DNA of 64,000 nt. Source: Siphonodentalium dalli (Eukaryota > Mollusca > Scaphopoda > Gadilida > Siphonodentaliidae). The notes under the pieces are model-generated. The model was not told where the DNA came from and ran no database searches. It was given only the letters and a program-made list of their open reading frames with translations. The DNA lies in assembly GCA_032622095.1 (NCBI GenBank), contig CP136065.1, forward strand, positions 220,359,771-220,423,770, given 5' to 3'. Below, piece after piece: positions 46,704-60,523 of this stretch (its first letter is position 1; every line of letters starts with the position of its first letter). The position numbers and the translations under genes were made by a program.

Positions 46704-48168
46704 CAGGCCTCAGCTCACAAGGCGACTCGGGCGAGATTGTCGCCTTACTGTCGCTGACTTCGCCCTATCGTCGCTCTAAGGTGAAATCGAAGTCGCATTC
46801 AATTTTAGGGCGAATTATTATTTATTTTTTTTCTTTATTTTTTTTCTAGTTTTTTTCCCGGACATGTCTGGACATGTCCGTATATAGATGAATTGTGGCG
46901 GCCATCCCAAAAAGAAACAGACGATGCAGAGCCAAAGACCCAAGTGTTTAAAATAAAAAAATAAAATATGACCTATTGTTTTGTGTTGTTATTCCGTCGC
47001 CTTTGTGCCCTTTGCGGTAATGAATGTTAATCACGAATGTTTTGACACGCTGAAAACACGATGAGATGTTCGCATCTGTGTTGTTACTGATCATCGTGAG
47101 TGTCACAAATAAATGTTTTAATTAACTTAAAAGACCGCCGTCCCGCTTTTCAGATATAAAACAATATACGACATTATCAGAGTATGTACCAGGCGCTTCG
47201 GAAGTTCGTTTCGGTAACGCGTCAGACTTTTTGAAGAGACCGTGTCGGACTTTTTGAAGAGACCGACTTCCGTAAATAAAATAATGTCAAGTTTATTGCT
47301 TTAATCGGATTATACCAGTGATGTTGGCATTAATTAAGGGAGGCCATTAATTAATAAAAGCTTTTGCAACTCCTTTGTTAGTTAGTCCTTATTGTTTATT
47401 TTAGCGGACACCCACATTACAGCCGTGACCAACTTAAAAAGTTACATGCATCATGATTCAGACTGTACAAACGTATCTTCCAAGCTGCAGTCTAGGTTAC
47501 ATTGAAGTAATTATTTCCCATAGGCCTCAGTGTTAACATATAATGGCCTGCAGCCCTGACTATCCAAAAATTGTGATAAATGAGTACACGGTCACCGGAA
47601 TTGGCATCTGCGCAAAGTTTCTGCATGAAAAAAATCATATCGTCGAGCATGGAATGTACCTTTAAATTTGGGATTTATAATCGAGAGTCAGAATTGCATG
47701 AAAAAAATATTGACATTTTTTACCTCACACCAAAAAAATTAAATCTAGGAACCACGTGCTTTACAATGTGCCAATGTTTTGTTTGGAGTCTGAAATTTCA
47801 AGAGGAGTGATTGCATGTATTTTATATGTTTAAATATCGAATCTACTATTAACCAACCAGAGCCCAGAATTTTTTTAATTCTCTCCTGCATCTTGGTCCA
47901 AAATCCGTTGGAGGGCGCTACCAATCGAATTACTTCACTGTAACCTAAATCTAGGAAATAATACTACTTTCATTTAGTTAAAAAAGTAACTATTACTGTA
48001 ACTTGATAATTGTCTTGCTTAAATGATAGCTACACAAAACATTTCCAAAAATTTTAAATGTATAATAACAATTAATTAAGCTAATTTCAGATAAAGTCAA
48101 ATTTTTTTAGTTTTATTTGTTATTTTATCTTTTTAAATTTTTTATTGTCAGATGTTATAAAATAAAGG
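46704..48168. mobile_element. 1.46-kb insertion (copy 7)
   Basis: Same borders and duplication as in copy 2. Confidence 0.72.
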
Positions 48169-49752
48169 CCAGAGGGTGAATTTAGTGACTCTATTCCGCA
48201 TAGTGTGCTATCATCACTAAATTCACTCTCTGGGGACCTCATTCTGCTTAGGCCTCATCTTCTCTGGAAAGTTACTTTATTATCAAATTCCAAATTTGAA
48301 TGTACGATTCTATGTTGAAAAAGGGCAATAACTTTGCAAAAATTAGTCCCACCAAACTCAAAATTGCAGGTGCGCAGGTTCCCATGCTGGTTAACATCTG
48401 GGCCAAGTTTTTAAACTTTTTACTGGAACATGGCTTGGACAAAAGATGCATCCCAGGATGTACGATTCTATGTTGAAAAAGAGCAATAACTCCGCCAAAA
48501 TGAGTCTATTGCAAGTCTGTTCGTACTAAAACCAGCTAAGATATTGGAATAGCGGGATGTTTGTTTTAGTACGAGAATGTCCCAGGGTTGGTGGCGGGAA
48601 GGGGCTAATTCTATAAATGAGCAGAACTGTGTGATGTAAGTGAGGCATACCATTACCCAATGAATATTCCAAAATTCTTACATTGGCTCAAAATAAATAA
48701 AACTAGCTGATGTTTCCAACTTCATCTGGGCTATTTAGGGATTTCTTTGCAACAAACATGCCTATATGAGCATATATGAGCGAGGACACAGTCGCACGTG
48801 AAATTTGACCTGCCCATATTGTTCCCGGGATCAAATAGGCCTACATACCAAATTTGAGTCGGATCGATCGAAGTCCAGAAACATGCCTATATAAGCATAT
48901 ATGAGCAAGGTCAAGGACATGGTTGCACATGAAATAGGATCCACCCATATTGTTCCCTGGATCAAAGTACGCCTACATACCAAATTTGAGTCGGATTGGT
49001 CAAGCAGTTTTTGAGTCTATAACACACATACACACACACACACACACATATACATACATACAGACAGACAGAAGTTCATAAATATATAATAGAAGATATA
49101 GAAAATGTAAGTCCCTTATAAGTTGTGGTTGATGAATAATATTAGCTATTCTGCATTCTATACATTGAAAACTAACAACTTGGTTAATTGTTACTATTGA
49201 ATTGAAAGAACCAATTCTAGTGAGAAACAGTTGCAAGTGCTAGACATGAGCATGCACACATAAAATCCATCAGAATTAAAGATACTCAATCCGATTTGAT
49301 GGTCCCCATATAATCAGATTCCAACAACAACAACATTTTTAGAAATGCCGCTTCGGTTATCAGAATCAATTAATTGCCCAAAAATAATGCTAACCACTGT
49401 CAACTATAGTATAAAATTGCCTGAAACGTGTTATTTATCAACATGTTGGTCGATGAAATTTTGCCTTATTATCAACACAAAGCCTCTTGATTTTAGAGTT
49501 ATCCATCTTAATCCGCAATTTGGTCCGAGACGGTCAACTCTTTACTGGGCTACTATAAATCTCGATGGTGAAAAATAATTTATTTCAAAAATCGATATAT
49601 AATAACTCTGAGGTGGGTTCCTCGACTTGAATCAAATATTTTTTACCCCCGAATCCAAATACATAGTAATTGAGGGGCCCTTAATCGGATTGTGTTGTGG
49701 GTAACAGTACATGTTTTTATATAGGATATAAAATATTTTGTATGAAAAACAT

Positions 49753-50295
49753 TTAAAAAGAAAGTTTAATAATGTTTGAATGATAAAATTGATATAATCC
49801 ATTAAATAAGTCAAATAAATGGTCCATTTTAAAGCAACACAGAGTTATTAAGCACCAGAGAACATAACTTCCAGCAAACATCACACAAGTCACAGTAATA
49901 AATCTCTTTATCCGTGTATAGCCTCTATGTTCTGAAGAATGCACACACATAGGAACTGTTTCATTTTGCTTGTCACTAACATTTGAGAATTTGAAAACTT
50001 TGTAAGAATTGTTGATAACTTTGATTGACAGTTCCGTAGGATCCATTTCTTTTGCCCATGCAGCGAACTTGAGAAATGCAGGTAATCCACACGGTTCACT
50101 CCTCCTATCTGTTTTATCGTGAAGACTGCGAGCTTCGGGTGTTGTTTTAAAGTGTTCCTTTTCAGCGTTTTTGTATTTAGGCATTAACAATGTTATCCGA
50201 CTTCCTAGAAGTAGTTGATCATCTGGAATCAATTTCACACATTTCCGACTGTAAGTTCCAAAATAACCTGAAAAAATTGTGAAGGGATTATGCAA
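49753..50295 (-). CDS. Terminal exon of a predicted membrane protein, copy 7
   Basis: Predicted protein identical to copy 1. Likely acceptor at 50267. Confidence 0.55.
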   Translation of the reverse strand: MHNPFTIFSGYFGTYSRKCVKLIPDDQLLLGSRITLLMPKYKNAEKEHFKTTPEARSLHDKTDRRSEPCGLPAFLKFAAWAKEMDPTELSIKVINNSYKVFKFSNVSDKQNETVPMCVHSSEHRGYTRIKRFITVTCVMFAGSYVLWCLITLCCFKMDHLFDLFNGLYQFYHSNIIKLSF

Positions 50296-50606
50296 TTATT
50301 AGTGATTAGTGTTCAATATTAATATTTAATGAATGCTGCCAGATCAACCAGTAATTGGGCAAATATTTCCTGTATGATAAATGAAACATGAATAACTGAT
50401 TGAAAGAAAGAAAGTGTCTATACTCTTGCGATTACATTTTCTCTAAATTTTGTTTAATTTTTAACGTTCAAAGATGTATTCAGGGTGCCAAACTATTTTT
50501 TACAAGTTTACAATTGGAATTCCATATGCAACGTCAGCCGCGTCGGTGAATATATCTGCAAATATACTGAGTATTTTTATATTAAGTACTGTACTCGTAG
50601 CAGTAA

Positions 50607-51007
50607 TTAACCCTTTACCCAACAAACCGGCCAAAAACGGCCAAATAAAGCTGCAACAGCCTAAATTATCTTGGGTCTGTCTCAATAAAACCATACAAAT
50701 ATGGATATCATTGGAACCGGCTCATTGACCACATTGTGATGGTTACAGTTATGCCCTGTGCCAATGCATTCTCTTATATATGCGAGTCGACCATAGGTCG
50801 CCTCGCATATATAAGAGAATGCATTGGCCTAAAAACAAAACTTTTTTTAACACTTTTTACCATTTTTTCTTACATTCTTTAACAATTTTATAATTTTTAA
50901 TGTGTTAAGCCAATGCATTCTCTTATATATGCGAGGCGACCTATGGTCGACTCGCATATATAAGAGAATGCATTGGCACAGGACCCTTCTGTTGGGTAAA
51001 GGGTTAA
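50607..51007. mobile_element. TTAA MITE at array junction 7/8
   Basis: Same element and same flanks as 22070-22470. Confidence 0.82.
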
Positions 51008-51568
51008 CTTCAAACCTCTCATTTTCTTCCTTATTATTTCCCCCAAATGTTAACATGATACAAATTTTTGGCTTTCTTTAGGGTATTAAATTAAACTGTT
51101 TCTTATCAATGTTTATGTATTTGGGCATTAAATTTATATGTGTGCCTTAATACCAAACATGACGCACATCCGACTTTGACCAATTATGAACATAAGGTCA
51201 TGAGCGACTCCTGGAAAGCAGCTTCTTAATCTTACTTACCCTTAATTCCCATGTGTTCCAACCAAATTTGTAACATGATAAGTCGATCAGGTATACTATT
51301 CTTACTTTCCCTTAATTCCCATGAGTTCCAACCAAATTTACATGATAAGTGGATATACCATTATTACTTACCCTTAATTCCCATGTGTTCCAACCAATTT
51401 ACATCATAAGTAGGTATACCATTCCACTGTTTCGAATAACTCACCATGTCACAACTATGCAAGTTCCATGTCTGCAAGTTTAGGAGAGATGTGGGCACAT
51501 TGGTAATTGCAACACAGCAAGTCTGAGTTTAGTGTGCCTGTCATTTGCAGAATGAGGTCCCCCAGAGG

Positions 51569-53033
51569 CAGGCCTCAGCTCACAAGGCGACTCGGGCGAG
51601 ATTGTCGCCTTACTGTCGCTGACTTCGCCCTATCGTCGCTCTAAGGTGAAATCGAAGTCGCATTCAATTTTAGGGCGAATTATTATTTATTTTTTTTCTT
51701 TATTTTTTTTCTAGTTTTTTTCCCGGACATGTCTGGACATGTCCGTATATAGATGAATTGTGGCGGCCATCCCAAAAAGAAACAGACGATGCAGAGCCAA
51801 AGACCCAAGTGTTTAAAATAAAAAAATAAAATATGACCTATTGTTTTGTGTTGTTATTCCGTCGCCTTTGTGCCCTTTGCGGTAATGAATGTTAATCACG
51901 AATGTTTTGACACGCTGAAAACACGATGAGATGTTCGCATCTGTGTTGTTACTGATCATCGTGAGTGTCACAAATAAATGTTTTAATTAACTTAAAAGAC
52001 CGCCGTCCCGCTTTTCAGATATAAAACAATATACGACATTATCAGAGTATGTACCAGGCGCTTCGGAAGTTCGTTTCGGTAACGCGTCAGACTTTTTGAA
52101 GAGACCGTGTCGGACTTTTTGAAGAGACCGACTTCCGTAAATAAAATAATGTCAAGTTTATTGCTTTAATCGGATTATACCAGTGATGTTGGCATTAATT
52201 AAGGGAGGCCATTAATTAATAAAAGCTTTTGCAACTCCTTTGTTAGTTAGTCCTTATTGTTTATTTTAGCGGACACCCACATTACAGCCGTGACCAACTT
52301 AAAAAGTTACATGCATCATGATTCAGACTGTACAAACGTATCTTCCAAGCTGCAGTCTAGGTTACATTGAAGTAATTATTTCCCATAGGCCTCAGTGTTA
52401 ACATATAATGGCCTGCAGCCCTGACTATCCAAAAATTGTGATAAATGAGTACACGGTCACCGGAATTGGCATCTGCGCAAAGTTTCTGCATGAAAAAAAT
52501 CATATCGTCGAGCATGGAATGTACCTTTAAATTTGGGATTTATAATCGAGAGTCAGAATTGCATGAAAAAAATATTGACATTTTTTACCTCACACCAAAA
52601 AAATTAAATCTAGGAACCACGTGCTTTACAATGTGCCAATGTTTTGTTTGGAGTCTGAAATTTCAAGAGGAGTGATTGCATGTATTTTATATGTTTAAAT
52701 ATCGAATCTACTATTAACCAACCAGAGCCCAGAATTTTTTTAATTCTCTCCTGCATCTTGGTCCAAAATCCGTTGGAGGGCGCTACCAATCGAATTACTT
52801 CACTGTAACCTAAATCTAGGAAATAATACTACTTTCATTTAGTTAAAAAAGTAACTATTACTGTAACTTGATAATTGTCTTGCTTAAATGATAGCTACAC
52901 AAAACATTTCCAAAAATTTTAAATGTATAATAACAATTAATTAAGCTAATTTCAGATAAAGTCAAATTTTTTTAGTTTTATTTGTTATTTTATCTTTTTA
53001 AATTTTTTATTGTCAGATGTTATAAAATAAAGG
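51569..53033. mobile_element. 1.46-kb insertion (copy 8)
   Basis: Same borders and duplication as in copy 2. Confidence 0.72.
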
Positions 53034-54510
53034 CCAGAGGGTGAATTTAGTGACTCTATTCCGCATAGTGTGCTATCATCACTAAATTCACTCTCTGGGG
53101 ACCTCATTCTGCTTAGGCCTCATCTTCTCTGGAAAGTTACTTTATTATCAAATTCCAAATTTGAATGTACGATTCTATGTTGAAAAAGGGCAATAACTTT
53201 GCAAAAATTAGTCCCACCAAACTCAAAATTGCAGGTGCGCAGGCAATAACTCCGCCAAAATGAGTCTATTGCAAGTCTGTTCGTACTAAAACCAGCTAAG
53301 ATATTGGAATAGCGGGATGCTTGTTTTAGTACGAGAATGTCCCAGGGTTGGTGGCGGGAAGGGGCTAATTCTATAAATGAGCAGAACTGTGTGATGTAAG
53401 TGAGGCATACCATTACCCAATGAATATTCCAAAATTCTTACATTGGCTCAAAATAAATAAAACTAGCTGATGTTTCCAACTTCATCTGGGCTATTTAGGG
53501 ATTTCTTTGCAACAAACATGCCTATATGAGCATATATGAGCGAGGACACAGTCGCACGTGAAATTTGACCTGCCCATATTGTTCCCGGGATCAAATAGGC
53601 CTACATACCAAATTTGAGTCGGATCGATCGAAGTCCAGAAACATGCCTATATAAGCATATATGAGCAAGGTCAAGGACATGGTTGCACATGAAATAGGAT
53701 CCACCCATATTGTTCCCTGGATCAAAGTACGCCTACATACCAAATTTGAGTCGGATTGGTCAAGCAGTTTTTGAGTCTATAACACACATACACACACACA
53801 CACACACATACATACATACAGACAGACAGAAGTTCATAAATATATAATAGAAGATATAGAAAATGTAAGTCCCTTATAAGTTGTGGTTGATGAATAATAT
53901 TAGCTATTCTGCATTCTATACATTGAAAACTAACAACTTGGTTAATTGTTACTATTGAATTGAAAGAACCAATTCTAGTGAGAAACAGTTGCAAGTGCTA
54001 GACATGAGCATGCACACATAAAATCCATCAGAATTAAAGATACTCAATCCGATTTGATGGTCCCCATATAATCAGATTCCAACAACAACAACATTTTTAG
54101 AAATGCCGCTTCGGTTATCAGAATCAATTAATTGCCCAAAAATAATGCTAACCACTGTCAACTATAGTATAAAATTGCCTGAAACGTGTTATTTATCAAC
54201 ATGTTGGTCGATGAAATTTTGCCTTATTATCAACACAAAGCCTCTTGATTTTAGAGTTATCCATCTTCATCCGCAATTTGGTCCGAGACGGTCAACTCTT
54301 TACTGGGCTACTATAAATCTCGATGGTGAAAAATAATTTATTTCAAAAATCGATATATAATAACTCTGAGGTGGGTTCCTCGACTTGAATCAAATATTTT
54401 TTACCCCCGAATCCAAATACATAGTAATTGAGGGGCCCTTAATCGGATTGTGTTGTGGGTAACAGTACATGTTTTTATATAGGATATAAAATATTTTGTA
54501 TGAAAAACAT

Positions 54511-55053
54511 TTAAAAAGAAAGTTTAATAATGTTTGAATGATAAAATTGATATAATCCATTAAATAAGTCAAATAAATGGTCCATTTTAAAGCAACACAG
54601 AGTTATTAAGCACCAGAGAACATAACTTCCAGCAAACATCACACAAGTCACAGTAATAAATCTCTTTATCCGTGTATAGCCTCTATGTTCTGAAGAATGC
54701 ACACACATAGGAACTGTTTCATTTTGCTTGTCACTAACATTTGAGAATTTGAAAACTTTGTAAGAATTGTTGATAACTTTGATTGACAGTTCCGTAGGAT
54801 CCATTTCTTTTGCCCATGCAGCGAACTTGAGAAATGCAGGTAATCCACACGGTTCACTCCTCCTATCTGTTTTATCGTGAAGACTGCGAGCTTCGGGTGT
54901 TGTTTTAAAGTGTTCCTTTTCAGCGTTTTTGTATTTAGGCATTAACAATGTTATCCGACTTCCTAGAAGTAGTTGATCATCTGGAATCAATTTCACACAT
55001 TTCCGACTGTAAGTTCCAAAATAACCTGAAAAAATTGTGAAGGGATTATGCAA
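54511..55053 (-). CDS. Terminal exon of a predicted membrane protein, copy 8
   Basis: Predicted protein identical to copy 1. Likely acceptor at 55025. Confidence 0.55.
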   Translation of the reverse strand: MHNPFTIFSGYFGTYSRKCVKLIPDDQLLLGSRITLLMPKYKNAEKEHFKTTPEARSLHDKTDRRSEPCGLPAFLKFAAWAKEMDPTELSIKVINNSYKVFKFSNVSDKQNETVPMCVHSSEHRGYTRIKRFITVTCVMFAGSYVLWCLITLCCFKMDHLFDLFNGLYQFYHSNIIKLSF

Positions 55054-55364
55054 TTATTAGTGATTAGTGTTCAATATTAATATTTAATGAATGCTGCCAG
55101 ATCAACCAGTAATTGGGCAAATATTTCCTGTATGATAAATGAAACATGAATAACTGATTGAAAGAAAGAAAGTGTCTATACTCTTGCGATTACATTTTCT
55201 CTAAATTTTGTTTAATTTTTAACGTTCAAAGATGTATTCAGGGTGCCAAACTATTTTTTACAAGTTTACAATTGGAATTCCATATGCAACGTCAGCCGCG
55301 TCGGTGAATATATCTGCAAATATACTGAGTATTTTTATATTAAGTACTGTACTCGTAGCAGTAA

Positions 55365-55765
55365 TTAACCCTTTACCCAACAAACCGGCCAAAAACGGCC
55401 AAATAAAGCTGCAACAGCCTAAATTATCTTGGGTCTGTCTCAATAAAACCATACAAATATGGATATCATTGGAACCGGCTCATTGACCACATTGTGATGG
55501 TTACAGTTATGCCCTGTGCCAATGCATTCTCTTATATATGCGAGTCGACCATAGGTCGCCTCGCATATATAAGAGAATGCATTGGCCTAAAAACAAAACT
55601 TTTTTTAACACTTTTTACCATTTTTTCTTACATTCTTTAACAATTTTATAATTTTTAATGTGTTAAGCCAATGCATTCTCTTATATATGCGAGGCGACCT
55701 ATGGTCGACTCGCATATATAAGAGAATGCATTGGCACAGGACCCTTCTGTTGGGTAAAGGGTTAA
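55365..55765. mobile_element. TTAA MITE at array junction 8/9
   Basis: Same element and same flanks as 22070-22470. Confidence 0.82.
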
Positions 55766-56326
55766 CTTCAAACCTCTCATTTTCTTCCTTATTATTTCCC
55801 CCAAATGTTAACATGATACAAATTTTTGGCTTTCTTTAGGGTATTAAATTAAACTGTTTCTTATCAATGTTTATGTATTTGGGCATTAAATTTATATGTG
55901 TGCCTTAATACCAAACATGACGCACATCCGACTTTGACCAATTATGAACATAAGGTCATGAGCGACTCCTGGAAAGCAGCTTCTTAATCTTACTTACCCT
56001 TAATTCCCATGTGTTCCAACCAAATTTGTAACATGATAAGTCGATCAGGTATACTATTCTTACTTTCCCTTAATTCCCATGAGTTCCAACCAAATTTACA
56101 TGATAAGTGGATATACCATTATTACTTACCCTTAATTCCCATGTGTTCCAACCAATTTACATCATAAGTAGGTATACCATTCCACTGTTTCGAATAACTC
56201 ACCATGTCACAACTATGCAAGTTCCATGTCTGCAAGTTTAGGAGAGATGTGGGCACATTGGTAATTGCAACACAGCAAGTCTGAGTTTAGTGTGCCTGTC
56301 ATTTGCAGAATGAGGTCCCCCAGAGG

Positions 56327-57791
56327 CAGGCCTCAGCTCACAAGGCGACTCGGGCGAGATTGTCGCCTTACTGTCGCTGACTTCGCCCTATCGTCGCTCT
56401 AAGGTGAAATCGAAGTCGCATTCAATTTTAGGGCGAATTATTATTTATTTTTTTTCTTTATTTTTTTTCTAGTTTTTTTCCCGGACATGTCTGGACATGT
56501 CCGTATATAGATGAATTGTGGCGGCCATCCCAAAAAGAAACAGACGATGCAGAGCCAAAGACCCAAGTGTTTAAAATAAAAAAATAAAATATGACCTATT
56601 GTTTTGTGTTGTTATTCCGTCGCCTTTGTGCCCTTTGCGGTAATGAATGTTAATCACGAATGTTTTGACACGCTGAAAACACGATGAGATGTTCGCATCT
56701 GTGTTGTTACTGATCATCGTGAGTGTCACAAATAAATGTTTTAATTAACTTAAAAGACCGCCGTCCCGCTTTTCAGATATAAAACAATATACGACATTAT
56801 CAGAGTATGTACCAGGCGCTTCGGAAGTTCGTTTCGGTAACGCGTCAGACTTTTTGAAGAGACCGTGTCGGACTTTTTGAAGAGACCGACTTCCGTAAAT
56901 AAAATAATGTCAAGTTTATTGCTTTAATCGGATTATACCAGTGATGTTGGCATTAATTAAGGGAGGCCATTAATTAATAAAAGCTTTTGCAACTCCTTTG
57001 TTAGTTAGTCCTTATTGTTTATTTTAGCGGACACCCACATTACAGCCGTGACCAACTTAAAAAGTTACATGCATCATGATTCAGACTGTACAAACGTATC
57101 TTCCAAGCTGCAGTCTAGGTTACATTGAAGTAATTATTTCCCATAGGCCTCAGTGTTAACATATAATGGCCTGCAGCCCTGACTATCCAAAAATTGTGAT
57201 AAATGAGTACACGGTCACCGGAATTGGCATCTGCGCAAAGTTTCTGCATGAAAAAAATCATATCGTCGAGCATGGAATGTACCTTTAAATTTGGGATTTA
57301 TAATCGAGAGTCAGAATTGCATGAAAAAAATATTGACATTTTTTACCTCACACCAAAAAAATTAAATCTAGGAACCACGTGCTTTACAATGTGCCAATGT
57401 TTTGTTTGGAGTCTGAAATTTCAAGAGGAGTGATTGCATGTATTTTATATGTTTAAATATCGAATCTACTATTAACCAACCAGAGCCCAGAATTTTTTTA
57501 ATTCTCTCCTGCATCTTGGTCCAAAATCCGTTGGAGGGCGCTACCAATCGAATTACTTCACTGTAACCTAAATCTAGGAAATAATACTACTTTCATTTAG
57601 TTAAAAAAGTAACTATTACTGTAACTTGATAATTGTCTTGCTTAAATGATAGCTACACAAAACATTTCCAAAAATTTTAAATGTATAATAACAATTAATT
57701 AAGCTAATTTCAGATAAAGTCAAATTTTTTTAGTTTTATTTGTTATTTTATCTTTTTAAATTTTTTATTGTCAGATGTTATAAAATAAAGG
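56327..57791. mobile_element. 1.46-kb insertion (copy 9)
   Basis: Same borders and duplication as in copy 2. Confidence 0.72.
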
Positions 57792-59268
57792 CCAGAGGGT
57801 GAATTTAGTGACTCTATTCCGCATAGTGTGCTATCATCACTAAATTCACTCTCTGGGGACCTCATTCTGCTTAGGCCTCATCTTCTCTGGAAAGTTACTT
57901 TATTATCAAATTCCAAATTTGAATGTACGATTCTATGTTGAAAAAGGGCAATAACTTTGCAAAAATTAGTCCCACCAAACTCAAAATTGCAGGTGCGCAG
58001 GCAATAACTCCGCCAAAATGAGTCTATTGCAAGTCTGTTCGTACTAAAACCAGCTAAGATATTGGAATAGCGGGATGCTTGTTTTAGTACGAGAATGTCC
58101 CAGGGTTGGTGGCGGGAAGGGGCTAATTCTATAAATGAGCAGAACTGTGTGATGTAAGTGAGGCATACCATTACCCAATGAATATTCCAAAATTCTTACA
58201 TTGGCTCAAAATAAATAAAACTAGCTGATGTTTCCAACTTCATCTGGGCTATTTAGGGATTTCTTTGCAACAAACATGCCTATATGAGCATATATGAGCG
58301 AGGACACAGTCGCACGTGAAATTTGACCTGCCCATATTGTTCCCGGGATCAAATAGGCCTACATACCAAATTTGAGTCGGATCGATCGAAGTCCAGAAAC
58401 ATGCCTATATAAGCATATATGAGCAAGGTCAAGGACATGGTTGCACATGAAATAGGATCCACCCATATTGTTCCCTGGATCAAAGTACGCCTACATACCA
58501 AATTTGAGTCGGATTGGTCAAGCAGTTTTTGAGTCTATAACACACATACACACACACACACACACATACATACATACAGACAGACAGAAGTTCATAAATA
58601 TATAATAGAAGATATAGAAAATGTAAGTCCCTTATAAGTTGTGGTTGATGAATAATATTAGCTATTCTGCATTCTATACATTGAAAACTAACAACTTGGT
58701 TAATTGTTACTATTGAATTGAAAGAACCAATTCTAGTGAGAAACAGTTGCAAGTGCTAGACATGAGCATGCACACATAAAATCCATCAGAATTAAAGATA
58801 CTCAATCCGATTTGATGGTCCCCATATAATCAGATTCCAACAACAACAACATTTTTAGAAATGCCGCTTCGGTTATCAGAATCAATTAATTGCCCAAAAA
58901 TAATGCTAACCACTGTCAACTATAGTATAAAATTGCCTGAAACGTGTTATTTATCAACATGTTGGTCGATGAAATTTTGCCTTATTATCAACACAAAGCC
59001 TCTTGATTTTAGAGTTATCCATCTTCATCCGCAATTTGGTCCGAGACGGTCAACTCTTTACTGGGCTACTATAAATCTCGATGGTGAAAAATAATTTATT
59101 TCAAAAATCGATATATAATAACTCTGAGGTGGGTTCCTCGACTTGAATCAAATATTTTTTACCCCCGAATCCAAATACATAGTAATTGAGGGGCCCTTAA
59201 TCGGATTGTGTTGTGGGTAACAGTACATGTTTTTATATAGGATATAAAATATTTTGTATGAAAAACAT

Positions 59269-59811
59269 TTAAAAAGAAAGTTTAATAATGTTTGAATGAT
59301 AAAATTGATATAATCCATTAAATAAGTCAAATAAATGGTCCATTTTAAAGCAACACAGAGTTATTAAGCACCAGAGAACATAACTTCCAGCAAACATCAC
59401 ACAAGTCACAGTAATAAATCTCTTTATCCGTGTATAGCCTCTATGTTCTGAAGAATGCACACACATAGGAACTGTTTCATTTTGCTTGTCACTAACATTT
59501 GAGAATTTGAAAACTTTGTAAGAATTGTTGATAACTTTGATTGACAGTTCCGTAGGATCCATTTCTTTTGCCCATGCAGCGAACTTGAGAAATGCAGGTA
59601 ATCCACACGGTTCACTCCTCCTATCTGTTTTATCGTGAAGACTGCGAGCTTCGGGTGTTGTTTTAAAGTGTTCCTTTTCAGCGTTTTTGTATTTAGGCAT
59701 TAACAATGTTATCCGACTTCCTAGAAGTAGTTGATCATCTGGAATCAATTTCACACATTTCCGACTGTAAGTTCCAAAATAACCTGAAAAAATTGTGAAG
59801 GGATTATGCAA
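59269..59811 (-). CDS. Terminal exon of a predicted membrane protein, copy 9
   Basis: Predicted protein identical to copy 1. Likely acceptor at 59783. The copy 10 exon would lie beyond the window. Confidence 0.55.
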   Translation of the reverse strand: MHNPFTIFSGYFGTYSRKCVKLIPDDQLLLGSRITLLMPKYKNAEKEHFKTTPEARSLHDKTDRRSEPCGLPAFLKFAAWAKEMDPTELSIKVINNSYKVFKFSNVSDKQNETVPMCVHSSEHRGYTRIKRFITVTCVMFAGSYVLWCLITLCCFKMDHLFDLFNGLYQFYHSNIIKLSF

Positions 59812-60122
59812 TTATTAGTGATTAGTGTTCAATATTAATATTTAATGAATGCTGCCAGATCAACCAGTAATTGGGCAAATATTTCCTGTATGATAAATGA
59901 AACATGAATAACTGATTGAAAGAAAGAAAGTGTCTATACTCTTGCGATTACATTTTCTCTAAATTTTGTTTAATTTTTAACGTTCAAAGATGTATTCAGG
60001 GTGCCAAACTATTTTTTACAAGTTTACAATTGGAATTCCATATGCAACGTCAGCCGCGTCGGTGAATATATCTGCAAATATACTGAGTATTTTTATATTA
60101 AGTACTGTACTCGTAGCAGTAA

Positions 60123-60523
60123 TTAACCCTTTACCCAACAAACCGGCCAAAAACGGCCAAATAAAGCTGCAACAGCCTAAATTATCTTGGGTCTGTCTCA
60201 ATAAAACCATACAAATATGGATATCATTGGAACCGGCTCATTGACCACATTGTGATGGTTACAGTTATGCCCTGTGCCAATGCATTCTCTTATATATGCG
60301 AGTCGACCATAGGTCGCCTCGCATATATAAGAGAATGCATTGGCCTAAAAAAAAAACTTTTTTTAACACTTTTTACCATTTTTTCTTACATTCTTTAACA
60401 ATTTTATAATTTTTAATGTGTTAAGCCAATGCATTCTCTTATATATGCGAGGCGACCTATGGTCGACTCGCATATATAAGAGAATGCATTGGCACAGGAC
60501 CCTTCTGTTGGGTAAAGGGTTAA
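60123..60523. mobile_element. TTAA MITE at array junction 9/10
   Basis: Same element and same flanks as 22070-22470. Confidence 0.82.

Larger units (their letters stand above)
46143..51007. repeat. Array copy 7 (full-length type)
   Basis: 4865 bp, no deletions. CA tract from 49023 with a private 'catatacatac'. Allele KQTSR/HLNPQ. Private 'atgtgtgtgcc' near 46271. Confidence 0.93.
51008..55765. repeat. Array copy 8
   Basis: 4758 bp. 105-bp deletion (junction ~53243). CA tract from 53783, two bases shorter than in the full-length type. Allele KQASR/HLHPQ. Confidence 0.93.
55766..60523. repeat. Array copy 9
   Basis: 4758 bp, same class as copy 8: 105-bp deletion (junction ~58001), CA tract from 58541. 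It differs from copy 8 in the A-rich run after the first MITE hairpin (aaaaaaaaa against aaaacaaaa). Confidence 0.93.
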
